Of a DNA stretch of 57,267 bases, positions 25,387 through 34,629 are shown in pieces. The DNA is taken from NCBI RefSeq assembly GCF_900167095.1, contig NZ_FUXG01000019.1:1-57267 (forward strand). Reading direction: 5' to 3'. This stretch comes from Oceanospirillum multiglobuliferum (GTDB taxonomy: Bacteria > Pseudomonadota > Gammaproteobacteria > Pseudomonadales > Halomonadaceae). The first letter of the stretch is position 1. Every line of letters starts with the position of its first letter. Below the pieces are notes generated by a model that did not search any database, was not told the origin of the DNA, and saw only the letters and a program-made list of their open reading frames with translations. The position numbers and the translations under genes are program-made.

Positions 25387-26142
25387 ATGCTGTGTAAATT
25401 TGACTATCAGGCAGCACCAGACTTGCTAAAAGGCCGGATTATTTTGGTAACAGGTGCAGGTGATGGTATAGGGAAAGCGGCTGCAAAAGCCTATGCTGCC
25501 CACGGTGCAACAGTTATTTTAGTGGGTAGAACCATTAAGAAGCTTGAGGCGGTTTATGATGAAATTGAAGCAGCAGGCGGTGCTCAGCCTGCTATTTTTC
25601 CACTAAACTTTGAAAGTGCCACCTACAAAGATTATGGCGAAATGGCCACTCTACTTGAAGAAGAGTTTGGTCGCCTAGATGGTATCTTGCACAATGCGGG
25701 TATTTTAGGCTCTATCACACCTGTGGAGGCATATAATCCACAGATGTGGGAGCAGGTGATGCAAGTTAACTTCAACTCAGCTTTATTAATGACGCAAGCA
25801 CTATTGTCTTTGTTGCAGAAGTCTGAGGACGCTAGCTTGATCTTCACCTCTTCAAGTGTAGGTCGAAAAGGCCGTGCGTTTTGGGGTGCTTATAGCATCT
25901 CTAAGTTTGCCACTGAAGGTTTGGTTGAGATTTTGGCTGATGAGCTTGAGAACGTCAGTGCTATTCGAGTTAACAGCCTAAACCCTGGTGCAACGCGTAC
26001 AGCAATGCGCCAGCTGGCATTCCCAGGTGAAGATCCGCGTACATTGAGAACAGCAGAAGAGATTATGGGTACTTATCTGTATTTGATGGGGCCTGATAGT
26101 AAAGGTGTGAGTGGTCAGAAATTGAATGCTCAACCTATCTAG
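25387..26142 (+). CDS. yciK: Short-chain dehydrogenase YciK
   Basis: This 251-residue oxidoreductase has the classical SDR fold: nucleotide-binding TGAGDGIGKAAA (about residues 22-33), HNAG near 104-107, catalytic Ser in FTSSSVGRKGRA (about 158), and the YxxxK pair in YSISK (about 172-176). N-terminal FDYQAAPDLLKGRIILVTG is typical of YciK, whose physiological substrate is unknown. In Pseudomonas yciK follows ubiG and mupP on one strand. Here it is on the opposite strand and an ABC-F gene lies between them. AGAGAGAA upstream is the ribosome binding site. Confidence 0.92.
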   Translation: MLCKFDYQAAPDLLKGRIILVTGAGDGIGKAAAKAYAAHGATVILVGRTIKKLEAVYDEIEAAGGAQPAIFPLNFESATYKDYGEMATLLEEEFGRLDGILHNAGILGSITPVEAYNPQMWEQVMQVNFNSALLMTQALLSLLQKSEDASLIFTSSSVGRKGRAFWGAYSISKFATEGLVEILADELENVSAIRVNSLNPGATRTAMRQLAFPGEDPRTLRTAEEIMGTYLYLMGPDSKGVSGQKLNAQPI

Positions 26143-26152
26143 TAAGTAAGGC

Positions 26153-26186
26153 GGTCAAGGCGGTTGTAGTGCATACCGCCTTGACC
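26153..26186. terminator. Perfect 12-bp hairpin between convergent yciK and ybiT
   Basis: GGTCAAGGCGGT (26153-26164) pairs perfectly with ACCGCCTTGACC (26175-26186) around a 10-base loop. It lies between two gene ends and probably ends transcription from one or both sides, although neither strand has a clear T-run after the stem. Confidence 0.6.
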
Positions 26187-26209
26187 ATCAGCCTTAGAGT
26201 GTTTGCTAT

Positions 26210-27811
26210 TTAGGCGGCTTGGTTAGCAGCTTGGTTGGCAAGATACTCATCATAAGTACCGTGAAAATCGATCAAACGATTGCCTTTGATTTCAATAATA
26301 CGGGTTGCCAAAGATGAGACAAACTCACGGTCATGGCTGACAAAGATCAGTGTGCCATCATAGTTTTCCAGCGCTTTGTTCAGAGCTTCAATAGCCTCCA
26401 TGTCCATATGGTTGGTTGGCTCATCCAACACCAGTACGTTATTGTCAGTCATCATAAGCTTGCCAAAGAGTAAGCGGTTTTTCTCACCACCGGAGCAAAC
26501 CTTAGCTTTTTTATTGGCATCGTCTTCTGTGAATAGTAAGCGGCCTAACATACCCCGTACCATCAAGTCATTGTGCTTAGGTGTACGCCATTGTGACATC
26601 CAGTCAAAAATAGTCAGGTCTGAGTCAAAATCAGCACTAGAGTCTTGTGGGCAATAACCAATAGAGGCATTCTCTGACCACTTCACAGCGCCCTCATTGG
26701 CCTGGATTTCATTCATTAAGCAGCGTAGTAAAGTGGTTTTGCCGACACCATTCTCACCAATAATAGCTAAGCGTGCGCCAGCCTCTAAGATCAGATTACC
26801 ATTGCTAAATAAAGGCAGGTTCTCATAACCATGAGCTAGGTCTTCTAAAATGAGAGCCTGGCGATGTAGTTTTTTGCTTTGCTTAAAACTAATAGATGGC
26901 GTAATTCGGCTGGATGCCTTGACTTCATCCAGTTTGATTTTATCCATCTTTTTAGCGCGAGAGCTGGCCAACTTCGCTTTTGAGGCGTTTGCCGAGAAGC
27001 GGTTTACAAACTGTTGAAGCTCTTCAAGCTCAGCGCTTTTCTTCGCATTTTCAGTCAATAGCTGCTCACGAATTAAACTTGAAGCCGCCATAAAGTATTC
27101 ATAGTTACCTGGGTAAATCCGCAGTTCACCATAGTCAATATCAGCCATATGTGTACAGACCGAGTTTAAAAAATGGCGGTCGTGCGAGATGATAATCATC
27201 GTAGACTTACGTTGGTTTAAAACCCCTGCTAGCCAGTTAATGGTATGAATATCCAGGTTGTTGGTAGGCTCGTCTAATAGCAAAACATCTGGATCAGCAA
27301 ATAAAGCCTGTGCAAGTAATACCCGTACCTTCCAGCCTGGGGCTACTTGTTTCATTAGTCCATAGTGCAGTTCTTCTGCAATGCCTGCTTCTAACAGAAT
27401 CTCTCCTGCACGGCTTTCGGCGCTATAGCCATCCATTTCGGCAAACTCAGTTTCAAGATGCGCCACACGCATCCCATCTTCTTCAGACATTTCAGGGTTA
27501 GCATAAATTGCGTCGCGCTCTTGCTTTATTGCCCAAAGTGCCGTGTCCCCCATGATCACCGTATCAATAACGCTGAACTCTTCAAAGGCAAACTGATCTT
27601 GCTTCAGCGTACCAAGCTTGCAGTTTTCAGATATTGAAACGTTGCCTGAAGTTGGTGTTAACTCACCACTTAAAATCTTCATGAAGGTTGATTTACCACA
27701 ACCGTTGGCTCCAATCAGGCCGTAGCGATTGCCGCCGCCAAATTTAGCGGAAATATTTTCAAATAGTGGCTCAGAGCCAAATTGCATGGTGATATTAGCA
27801 GTGGTGATCAA
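26210..27811 (-). CDS. ybiT: ABC-F family ATPase, YbiT-like
   Basis: This 533-residue protein has two ABC ATPase domains without membrane segments, the layout of ABC-F ribosome-associated proteins. The N-terminal domain has Walker [13 protein letters not shown], signature-side [15 protein letters not shown] and Walker [11 protein letters not shown]. The linker (about residues 235-320) is rich in Lys and Ala. The second domain has [25 protein letters not shown] and [12 protein letters not shown]. Its sequence is very close to E. coli YbiT. A TTG at 27811 is chosen as start: AGGAA stands 7-8 bases before it and the product begins [11 protein letters not shown], as YbiT proteins do. An in-frame TTG at 27835 has no such site. 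Confidence 0.92.
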   Translation of the reverse strand: MITTANITMQFGSEPLFENISAKFGGGNRYGLIGANGCGKSTFMKILSGELTPTSGNVSISENCKLGTLKQDQFAFEEFSVIDTVIMGDTALWAIKQERDAIYANPEMSEEDGMRVAHLETEFAEMDGYSAESRAGEILLEAGIAEELHYGLMKQVAPGWKVRVLLAQALFADPDVLLLDEPTNNLDIHTINWLAGVLNQRKSTMIIISHDRHFLNSVCTHMADIDYGELRIYPGNYEYFMAASSLIREQLLTENAKKSAELEELQQFVNRFSANASKAKLASSRAKKMDKIKLDEVKASSRITPSISFKQSKKLHRQALILEDLAHGYENLPLFSNGNLILEAGARLAIIGENGVGKTTLLRCLMNEIQANEGAVKWSENASIGYCPQDSSADFDSDLTIFDWMSQWRTPKHNDLMVRGMLGRLLFTEDDANKKAKVCSGGEKNRLLFGKLMMTDNNVLVLDEPTNHMDMEAIEALNKALENYDGTLIFVSHDREFVSSLATRIIEIKGNRLIDFHGTYDEYLANQAANQAA

Positions 27812-27927
27812 AGACGTATTCCTGAGCGCTGTCAAAAAAGAGGGGTATTTATGCCTTTGTTGGGCAAAGATAATGGAGGCGCACTGTAAAGATTTCAGCG
27901 CTAAATGTCGAGTGTAGGGCTTATGAT

Positions 27928-27955
27928 GTAGATGAAATCAGCTGATTTCATCTAC
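27928..27955. repeat. Perfect 28-bp palindrome between mupP and ybiT
   Basis: The 14 bases GTAGATGAAATCAG at 27928-27941 are followed directly by their exact reverse complement at 27942-27955, with no spacer. There is no T-run on either side, so it is not a usual terminator. It lies 117 bp upstream of the ybiT start and 23 bp beyond the mupP stop. It could be an operator for a dimeric regulator or a cruciform-forming site; no factor is identified. Confidence 0.9.
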
Positions 27956-27977
27956 CTTCTAGCTGTATATGGCTTAA

Positions 27978-28640
27978 TCAAGGGGTTATCAGCGCAGTTA
28001 ATTCTGCGCCATGTTGCACAATATGGTCAGCCTGCCAAAGCTGAATATTATCTTCGGCCTCTATATAGCCATAAGCGGCTGCAACAGTGCGCATACCTGC
28101 CGCTCTGCCCGCTTGGATATCACGAATGTGATCACCAACGTATACGGCGTTTGCAGGGTCTGCCTGAACCTGAGTACATGCGTGCAGCAGCGGTCTAGGG
28201 TCGGGTTTTGCAACCCCTAAGTCGTCAGGGCACACCACGACATCTACCTGTTGGTCAATCCCCATCGCGTTCAACAATAAGTCGGTATAAAGCCGAGGCT
28301 TATTGGTGACAATACCCCAAGGGATGCCTGTCTGTTTCAGTTTGTGTGTAAAAGCTTCTAAACCGTCGAACCAACAACTGTGCTGAGCAATATTCTCTGC
28401 GTAGTGTTGTAGAAGGCGGTTACGGTAGCTGAGTGCTAACTGTTCATCCAGATCATGACCAAAAGCCAGCTTAATCATAGCGTTTGCGCCATTGGACACT
28501 TGTGTGCGAATCAGTGCATGGGGCAAGTGCGCTAAGCTCTCCTCTGCTAACAAGCGATTCAAACAGGCGGCCAAATCATCAGCGGTATCGATCAGCGTGC
28601 CATCAAGGTCAAACAAAACGGCAGAGGGTTTTGATAACAT
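27978..28640 (-). CDS. mupP: HAD-family phosphatase, probable MurNAc-6-phosphate phosphatase MupP
   Basis: This 220-residue HAD hydrolase begins SAVLFDLDGTLIDTADD, with the nucleophile and acid/base Asp pair (about residues 11 and 13). WGIVTNKP (about 109) and VYVGDHIRDIQAGRAAGM (about 167-184) complete the motifs. It resembles phosphoglycolate phosphatase (Gph), but its place next to ubiG, and the patterns VSNGA, CPDDxxxxKPDP and YGYIEAEDN, fit Pseudomonas MupP, which dephosphorylates N-acetylmuramic acid 6-phosphate in cell-wall recycling. Gph remains the alternative. It lies 86 bp after ubiG on the same strand. Confidence 0.82.
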   Translation of the reverse strand: MLSKPSAVLFDLDGTLIDTADDLAACLNRLLAEESLAHLPHALIRTQVSNGANAMIKLAFGHDLDEQLALSYRNRLLQHYAENIAQHSCWFDGLEAFTHKLKQTGIPWGIVTNKPRLYTDLLLNAMGIDQQVDVVVCPDDLGVAKPDPRPLLHACTQVQADPANAVYVGDHIRDIQAGRAAGMRTVAAAYGYIEAEDNIQLWQADHIVQHGAELTALITP

Positions 28641-28726
28641 TTTTCAGGCCTCTATTAACAACACAGGCCCCTCTCTTAAAGTAATAAAAGGGATGGCCTG
28701 TGTAGAATGTGATGCAGGATGGAAAG

Positions 28727-29449
28727 CTACGCGTCTGGTTTTAAGCACTGTAGCAGGTAGTTTACGCTGACATCTTTTGAGTCTAGTTTATATTGCTTAG
28801 TCAACGGGTTGTAAGTCATCCCCGTTAGGTCTGCATTTTTCAGGCCTGCATTACGACACCAGTTACCTAGCTCTGACGGACGAATAAACTTGCTGAAGTC
28901 ATGAGTGCCTTTAGGCAGCATCTTCATCACATACTCAGCGCCTACAATCGCAAATAAATAGGCTTTAGGATTGCGGTTGATTGTTGAGAAAAAAACTTGT
29001 CCGCCGGGTTTTACTAAGCGTGCACAAGCGGCAATAACACCCGCAGGATTAGGCACGTGCTCTAGCATTTCTAAACAAGTTACCACGTCATATTGTGCAG
29101 GCTCTTGCTCAGCCAGTTCTTCGGCCGTAATGCGGCGATAGTTGATTTGCAAACCGCTTTCCAGTTGATGCAACTTAGCTACAGACAAGGGGGCTTCACC
29201 CATGTCGATACCTGATACATCGGCACCACGCAGCGCCATACTTTCTGAAAGAATGCCGCCGCCACAACCAACATCTAATACTTTTTTGCCTGCAAGACCA
29301 ACACGCTCATCAATAAAGTTTAAGCGCAGTGGGTTAATATCATGCAGCGGCTTAAATTCACTTTCACGATCCCACCAGCGTGACGCTAAGGCTTCAAATT
29401 TGGCCACTTCTGAAAAGTCGACATTTTGCGCTGAACTATTCTCAGTCAT
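28727..29449 (-). CDS. ubiG: Ubiquinone biosynthesis O-methyltransferase UbiG
   Basis: This 240-residue SAM-dependent methyltransferase carries out both O-methylations of the ubiquinone head group. The SAM-binding motif [13 protein letters not shown] is at about residues 55-67. [10 protein letters not shown] (about 20-29) and [16 protein letters not shown] (about 144-159), which contacts the membrane in UbiG, are family-typical. The ATG at 29449 follows AGGA by 8 bases and overlaps the end of mtaD by 8 bp. An in-frame upstream start is rejected. The SAH it releases could be used by the MtaD enzyme encoded immediately upstream. Confidence 0.94.
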   Translation of the reverse strand: MTENSSAQNVDFSEVAKFEALASRWWDRESEFKPLHDINPLRLNFIDERVGLAGKKVLDVGCGGGILSESMALRGADVSGIDMGEAPLSVAKLHQLESGLQINYRRITAEELAEQEPAQYDVVTCLEMLEHVPNPAGVIAACARLVKPGGQVFFSTINRNPKAYLFAIVGAEYVMKMLPKGTHDFSKFIRPSELGNWCRNAGLKNADLTGMTYNPLTKQYKLDSKDVSVNYLLQCLKPDA

Positions 29450-30773
29450 CGGTTTTTCCTGCACGAATTTTCTCCCCCCATTGCTGGGCTTTTAACTTTA
29501 ATTGCTCAGTATCGATCTGTGTCAATTGGCCCTCTCGAACCAAGTGTTCTCCTTGCACCCAAACATGGCTAACTTTATCCGCCATGCGTGTGTAAGCGAC
29601 TTGAGAAACAGGTTGGTAAACCGGAAGGGTTTCTAGTGTATTGAAGTTGAGGGCGATGATGTCTGCCGCTTTACCTACTTCAAGACTACCCGTGATTGTC
29701 TCTATGCCTAATGCTTTTGCCCCGTTAATCGTTGCCATTGCAATCGCTTCATAGGCAGGAACTGCGGCAGCATTGCCAGAGACCGCTTTGGCAAGATGAG
29801 CCGCAGTTTGCAGCTCGCCAAACAGATCTAAATCATTATTGCTGGCAGCGCCATCCGTACCCAGTGCAACATTAATACCTGCTTGTTGTAACTGGTCAAC
29901 TGGGCAGAAGCCGCTGGCCAATTTGAGGTTAGACTCTGGACAGTGGATCACGCTGGCTTGGTATTGGCTCAGCAGAGCCAAGTCTTCGGCATTGACTTGT
30001 GTGACGTGTACAGCCTGAAATTGAGGGCCAAGCAATCCGAGTTGTTCTAAACGAGCAATTGGGCGCAGCCCTGTATTTTTCTCAGCCTCAGCCACTTCAA
30101 AAGCCGTTTCATGTACATGCATCTGTACCGGAATTTGTAGCTCTTCCTGATAAACCGCGATTTTTTTCAAGGGTTCATCTGACACGGTATAAGGTGCATG
30201 TGGTCCAAAAGCAATTTGAATCAGCGGGTTATGTCTGAAAGTTGAGTTAACTTCGATTGCTTTATGAATGCCTTCTTCTGCGTTAGCTGCCCAAGGGGTT
30301 GGAAAGTCTAAGATTGGACAACAGACTTGAGCGCGAATTTTTAACTCGCTGGCCACTTGTGCACAGATGTCGGGAAAGAAATACATGTCACTGAAGCAGG
30401 TGGTGCCTGACAGTAGCATCTCAGCAATCGCCAGTTTAGTGCCATCTCGGACAAAATCAGGACTTACCCATTGTGCTTCAGCTGGCCAAATATGCTCTTG
30501 CAGCCAAGTCATAAGCGGTAGGTCATCTGCTAGGCCGCGAAACAGGCTCATTGCAGCATGGCCATGACTGTTGATTAAGCCTGGCATGAGCAATTGATTT
30601 GCCAGATGCAGCTCTGTTTGGCCTGTGTAGGTGCTTTCGGTTTGGGCGGTTGGTAAGATTGCAACAATCTTACCTTGGTGAATCGCCACGCTGTGGTGTT
30701 CTAAAACAGAACGTGCTGTATCGACCGGTAGCACCCAGCGGGCATGCAACAAAGTATCGACTTGTGTTGACAT
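29442..30773 (-). CDS. mtaD: 5-methylthioadenosine/S-adenosylhomocysteine deaminase (TRZ/ATZ amidohydrolase)
   Basis: This 443-residue amidohydrolase-superfamily enzyme deaminates 5'-methylthioadenosine or S-adenosylhomocysteine to inosine derivatives. Metal-binding HxH is in [16 protein letters not shown] (about residues 65-80). Others visible are [19 protein letters not shown] and [14 protein letters not shown] (about 305-318), with the conserved His and Asp ligands. The ATG at 30773 is chosen over an in-frame start 66 bp upstream because [16 protein letters not shown] is the family-like N-terminus. Divergent mtnA and overlapping ubiG match the Pseudomonas PA3169-PA3171 order, recalled from memory. 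Confidence 0.92.
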   Translation of the reverse strand: MSTQVDTLLHARWVLPVDTARSVLEHHSVAIHQGKIVAILPTAQTESTYTGQTELHLANQLLMPGLINSHGHAAMSLFRGLADDLPLMTWLQEHIWPAEAQWVSPDFVRDGTKLAIAEMLLSGTTCFSDMYFFPDICAQVASELKIRAQVCCPILDFPTPWAANAEEGIHKAIEVNSTFRHNPLIQIAFGPHAPYTVSDEPLKKIAVYQEELQIPVQMHVHETAFEVAEAEKNTGLRPIARLEQLGLLGPQFQAVHVTQVNAEDLALLSQYQASVIHCPESNLKLASGFCPVDQLQQAGINVALGTDGAASNNDLDLFGELQTAAHLAKAVSGNAAAVPAYEAIAMATINGAKALGIETITGSLEVGKAADIIALNFNTLETLPVYQPVSQVAYTRMADKVSHVWVQGEHLVREGQLTQIDTEQLKLKAQQWGEKIRAGKTDD

Positions 30774-30920
30774 GGCAGAAAATCCAGATAAATAACAAAA
30801 ACTTCCGCACAGTATATGCACTTTTTGTCGAGCTGGCACTGTCGATTTTGGCGCTCATCGTTATAATAGCCGCCTTTGTTTATTCTCTGTTTTATCAACT
30901 CAAGTATCGGTGACCTCCAC

Positions 30921-31997
30921 ATGACCACCTCAAACCCAAAAAGCGTAGAAGCGATCATCTGGCGCGATGGCCGTTTATTACTTCTGGATCAACGTATTTT
31001 GCCTGAACAAGAGGTTTATTTAACCTACGACTCGGCAGAAGGTGTTGCTGGGGCGATCAAAGATATGGTGGTGCGTGGTGCGCCTGCAATTGGTATCAGT
31101 GCAGCCTATGGTGTGGTGCTGGCTGCCAGAGCCTGTTTTGCAGCCGATGGGGATCAGTGGAAAACTACAATTGCCGATAAAATTCAGGTGCTAGCAGACT
31201 CTCGGCCAACAGCGGTGAATCTGTTTTGGGCATTGGATAATATGCAAAAAGCGATTAACCACTTGTCAGATCAGAATGACCCTGAAGCGGTACTGCTGGT
31301 TGAGGCGATCCGTATTCATGAGTCTGATATTGCAGCGAACCGTACCATGGGCGAGTTTGGGGCAGAGATTATCGCACAAAGCAATGATGCAGGACGTTCA
31401 GTGATGACCCACTGCAATACTGGCGCCCTAGCAACTGGCGGTGTAGGCACGGCACTGGGTGTTATTCGCACAGCATTTGAAAAGGGCTATATCGATCACG
31501 TACACGCTGATGAGACCCGCCCTTGGTTTCAAGGCTCGCGTTTAACGGCTTGGGAGCTGATGCGTGAAGGTATTCCGGTTTCTTTAAATGTTGAGGGTGC
31601 TGCGGCTCATGTGATGCGTACTCAAGATATCTCTTGGGTGATTGTCGGTGCAGATCGCATTACAGCCAATGGCGATGTAGCTAATAAGATTGGCACTTAT
31701 AACTTGGCTGTTTTGGCCATGCATCATGGGGTGCGTTTTATGGTGGTTGCACCGACCAGTACCATTGATATGTCGCTGGCTTGTGGTGAGGATATTGTGA
31801 TTGAAGAGCGAGATCCTGAAGAAGTGGTTTGCTACAAAGGGCTACGTGTAGCGCCTGAAGGGGTTGAGGTCTTTAATCCGGTATTTGACGTGACGCCTGC
31901 GGACTTAATTGATGTGATTGTGACTGAAAAAGGTATAGTCGAACGCCCAGATGCTGAAAAAATGCGTGCTCTAATGAGTAAAGATCGCTTGCACTGA
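30921..31997 (+). CDS. mtnA: Methylthioribose-1-phosphate isomerase MtnA
   Basis: This 358-residue enzyme converts 5-methylthioribose 1-phosphate to methylthioribulose 1-phosphate in methionine salvage. Conserved parts are [16 protein letters not shown] (about residues 48-63), the catalytic Cys in [19 protein letters not shown] (about 162-180) and the Asp in [19 protein letters not shown] (about 240-258). It starts at the ATG 30921, giving [12 protein letters not shown]; upstream in-frame residues are unlike the family. It is divergent from mtaD, whose product feeds the same pathway. Confidence 0.95.
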   Translation: MTTSNPKSVEAIIWRDGRLLLLDQRILPEQEVYLTYDSAEGVAGAIKDMVVRGAPAIGISAAYGVVLAARACFAADGDQWKTTIADKIQVLADSRPTAVNLFWALDNMQKAINHLSDQNDPEAVLLVEAIRIHESDIAANRTMGEFGAEIIAQSNDAGRSVMTHCNTGALATGGVGTALGVIRTAFEKGYIDHVHADETRPWFQGSRLTAWELMREGIPVSLNVEGAAAHVMRTQDISWVIVGADRITANGDVANKIGTYNLAVLAMHHGVRFMVVAPTSTIDMSLACGEDIVIEERDPEEVVCYKGLRVAPEGVEVFNPVFDVTPADLIDVIVTEKGIVERPDAEKMRALMSKDRLH

Positions 31998-32041
31998 TTC
32001 ATGGAAAGAGTTGGCGAAGCAATCAATAAGAAGCAGCCAAT

Positions 32042-32080
32042 AAAAAGCCGTAGTCTGATTGGGCTACGGCTTTTTATTTT
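32042..32080. terminator. Bidirectional terminator between mtnA and cheV
   Basis: AAAAAGCCGTAG (32042-32053) pairs perfectly with CTACGGCTTTTT (32064-32075) around a 10-base loop, with ATTTTT following on the plus side and an A-run before it, so it can end transcription from both convergent genes. Confidence 0.9.
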
Positions 32081-32100
32081 TGAGCTAAAACTATAAAAGG

Positions 32101-33066
32101 TTAAGCTGACTTGGTTGGTTTTAAACCTAAGCGCTCTAATACAGCGTTAGCTAATTCGTTAGCATCAAACTTTGGAATAAAGTCATCTGCACCTACTTTT
32201 TCAACCATAGCCTTGTTGAAAACACCGCTCAAAGAGGTGTGTAGTAATACATAGAGTCCCTTCATCTCCGCATTCTCTTTTACACGTCGAGTTAGGGTGT
32301 AACCGTCCATTTCGGGCATCTCAATATCTGAAATCATCATCAGATATTCATCTGTTGGACTTCTCCCCTCTAGCGTCATGTTCTCAAGAAACTGATAAGC
32401 CTCTAAGCCATTCTTTAAGAGAGTGCAGTTAAACCCAACCGCTTCTAAACAGCGTTTGATCTGATTGCGAGCAACCACTGAGTCATCAACAACCAATACA
32501 TTTTTATTAGGTACTGTACCTGAGCTTTCTTGCTGCTGCTCAAATGCGTCATCCAATGCTTGCGACATTGGGGCATCTACCTGCTCATTAAACGGCATGA
32601 TTTCAGCAATAATTTTTTCAACATCAATAATTTCAATAATTTCATTATTGTGTTTTGAAATTGCTGTCAGGTAGTGGTCTCGACCTACACCGCGTGGTGG
32701 TGGATGAATCTCACTCCATTGAATGTTGATAATATGTTCAACTTTATCAACCAAAAAGCCCTGCATTTTGCGGTTATACTCAGCAACTATTACGCTTTTG
32801 CCGCGAACGTTGTTTGAGTTGCCGTGTCCAATTGCGAGCTTTAGATCCAAAATTGGCAAAGGGCCATCCATCGTGTTGGCAACACCTAAAGTGATGGCGT
32901 GACGATGTGGCATTGCCGTTAACGCGGGGCAAGTGATGATTTTTTTAACTTTAAAAACATTGATGCCATAAAGTTGTTTGTCTTCAAGACGGAACAGCAA
33001 TAACTCAAGCCGGTTTTCACCCGCCAGCTGTGTACGCTGGTTAACACTGTTCAGAAGCTTACTCAT
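32101..33066 (-). CDS. cheV: Chemotaxis coupling/response-regulator protein CheV
   Basis: This 321-residue protein has an N-terminal CheW-like coupling domain (about residues 15-160, with LELLLFRLEDKQLYGINVFKVKKI in outline and PHRHAITLGVANTMDGPLPILDL) and a C-terminal receiver domain (about 185-315). The receiver has VLVVDDSVVARNQI (acidic pair), the phospho-acceptor Asp in MMISDIEMPEMDGYTL and the Lys in FIPKFD. It couples chemoreceptors to CheA and tunes adaptation. The ATG at 33066 gives the standard MSKLLNSVNQRTQLAG start, 4 bp after the stop of the HDOD gene, so the two are cotranscribed. Confidence 0.94.
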   Translation of the reverse strand: MSKLLNSVNQRTQLAGENRLELLLFRLEDKQLYGINVFKVKKIITCPALTAMPHRHAITLGVANTMDGPLPILDLKLAIGHGNSNNVRGKSVIVAEYNRKMQGFLVDKVEHIINIQWSEIHPPPRGVGRDHYLTAISKHNNEIIEIIDVEKIIAEIMPFNEQVDAPMSQALDDAFEQQQESSGTVPNKNVLVVDDSVVARNQIKRCLEAVGFNCTLLKNGLEAYQFLENMTLEGRSPTDEYLMMISDIEMPEMDGYTLTRRVKENAEMKGLYVLLHTSLSGVFNKAMVEKVGADDFIPKFDANELANAVLERLGLKPTKSA

Positions 33067-33070
33067 ACAT

Positions 33071-34294
33071 TCAGCACTCCTGTGACTCAACCGCAGCGAT
33101 TAAGCTCTGTTGTAACGCGGTTGCCCATCGACTCGCTTCCAAATAAGCCGTATGAGCGATCTCCTTTTCAAACTGGCTATCCTCAATTTTTTGCCAGTCT
33201 ACCAGTTCATAATTGATTGCACATTGTAGTGCTGCACCTGTTCTACCCTCAAAGTGTAGTACAGCATTTTTAATAGCTGAACTTAGAGGTAGCTCCGATA
33301 ATATCATTGACATCGGAATTTCCAGTAGCACATCCAATAATGAAATCAGTCCCGCATTAAAATACATCGATTCATTTGCCCAACCACTTGCTATAGCTAA
33401 GTGTTCACACATTTTGGCTCGGGTAAGAGCCAAATAAAACAGATCAGGAGAGCGTGTGGTGGACTCAGCAAGTGCTATCACCAAGGTGATACTTCTTAGT
33501 GTGTTCAGCCCGAGATAGATCAGCGCTTCCTTGATACTGTTAATTTTTCGGTTGAAATTATAATACGCAGAATTAATGAATCTTAACAGTTTATAATACA
33601 ACTGTAAGTCTTGAACAATTAAAGATTCGAGCTCTTCTAGCGAGACGTTGACATCTCCCAATAAACTGAGGATTTGCAGTGCAATCAATTTGTTACTGGG
33701 GATACGCTTAATTTCTGCAACTTCTGGCCTTGGCAGGTAACGACCCTGCAAGGCTTTGATATCGAGTTGCTGTAACTGATTAAAAAGCGTTGCGTCGTCT
33801 ATGCCATGGGCAATACTCAGCCAGTGAGGGGCAATAACTTCAACCTGCAAACGCCCTTGCAGCACCTTTATTGGCGCTCTAAAAAAAGCAATCTGATTAG
33901 ACCAGTTCTCATCAAGCTCTGGCATTGGCAGCTGTGAGAGCTGAATACCAAAGCGAGCACCACGTTTTATCAGCTTTTTAATTAAATTTAGATCAAGCCC
34001 GTGAAGCTCTTCTGCTGCGATCATCAGCCAGAAATCGGTTAAGGGGAAGCTAAGGTCTTGATGGAGTTGAGCTAAAACACTGGCCTTTGTTAACAGCAGT
34101 GCAGGTTTGCCATTGAGCAAACCTTTGACACGAGGATCGGTCAGTACAGCGGTTATGACTTCTGATAAAGATGAGGACTGGGGTTGCGGTGTAGCGCCTG
34201 CAATTAATTCATATGCAAGAACATTGAACTCTCGGTCACACACGGGAACTCGTGCCAAGGGCATTGATGATGTGTGATTGTTATCCATAGCCAC
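33071..34294 (-). CDS. EAL-like/HDOD (YuxH-type) signalling protein
   Basis: This 407-residue cytoplasmic protein has an N-terminal EAL-like part (about residues 10-185) and a C-terminal HDOD domain (about 195-390, with IPSNKLIALQILSLLGDVNV and LLRFINSAYYNFNRKINSIKEALIYLGL given in outline). In the EAL-like part the usual EAL motif is replaced (AYELIAGA) and other catalytic carboxylates are not evident, so cyclic-di-GMP hydrolysis is doubtful. YuxH-type proteins generally act in motility and c-di-GMP signalling. It is directly upstream of cheV (4 bp), supporting a motility role. An alternative ATG is 6 bp inside. Confidence 0.85.
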   Translation of the reverse strand: MAMDNNHTSSMPLARVPVCDREFNVLAYELIAGATPQPQSSSLSEVITAVLTDPRVKGLLNGKPALLLTKASVLAQLHQDLSFPLTDFWLMIAAEELHGLDLNLIKKLIKRGARFGIQLSQLPMPELDENWSNQIAFFRAPIKVLQGRLQVEVIAPHWLSIAHGIDDATLFNQLQQLDIKALQGRYLPRPEVAEIKRIPSNKLIALQILSLLGDVNVSLEELESLIVQDLQLYYKLLRFINSAYYNFNRKINSIKEALIYLGLNTLRSITLVIALAESTTRSPDLFYLALTRAKMCEHLAIASGWANESMYFNAGLISLLDVLLEIPMSMILSELPLSSAIKNAVLHFEGRTGAALQCAINYELVDWQKIEDSQFEKEIAHTAYLEASRWATALQQSLIAAVESQEC

Positions 34295-34386
34295 TGAAAC
34301 CTATTAAGTTCAAATTCTGCTCATACTACACTATTTTAGTGCAACATCAGTTTTAGTGAAGTGTCGCAAGTTAAATAAAAAAACTG

Positions 34387-34414
34387 TTGACGCTCAGTAA
34401 GATAGCTGTATAAT
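34387..34414 (+). promoter_or_regulatory. Promoter of tRNA-Asn
   Basis: TTGACG (34387-34392) and TATAAT (34409-34414), spaced by 16 bases, form a near-perfect sigma70 promoter followed by a GCGCGAC discriminator. This is the pattern of stringently controlled stable-RNA promoters. The tRNA begins 21 bp after the -10 element. Confidence 0.85.
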
Positions 34415-34435
34415 GCGCGACATCTCTTAGAGAGA

Positions 34436-34511
34436 TCCCTGATAGCTCAGTCGGTAGAGCAGTAGACTGTTAATCTATTGGTCGCAGGTTCAAGTCCTGC
34501 TCGGGGAGCCA
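34436..34511 (+). tRNA. tRNA-Asn (anticodon GUU)
   Basis: A 76-base cloverleaf starts TCCCTGATAGCTCAGTCGGT and ends with an encoded CCA. The acceptor TCCCTGA pairs with TCGGGGA. The anticodon loop is CTGTTAA with GTT, and the T-arm is GCAGG TTCAAGT CCTGC. It stands alone with its own promoter and terminator. Confidence 0.97.
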
Positions 34512-34515
34512 AATT

Positions 34516-34550
34516 TAAAAGCCAGCTTTTTTCCAAAAGCTGGCTTTTTT
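34516..34550 (+). terminator. Terminator of tRNA-Asn
   Basis: AAAAGCCAGCTTTT pairs with AAAAGCTGGCTTTT around a four-base loop, followed by further T. It starts a few bases after the encoded CCA. Confidence 0.9.
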
Positions 34551-34629
34551 ATGCCTGCCAAAAAAATCTGTATAAAAAAATGAGCGCAATAAGCGCCCAT
34601 TTTTTAGTGATCACTGCACAATTCGCGCA

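Noticed and set aside
27928-27955. Perfect palindrome as an intrinsic terminator of mupP
   Set aside because: No T-run on the transcribed side and no loop; it is reported instead as a palindrome of unknown role.
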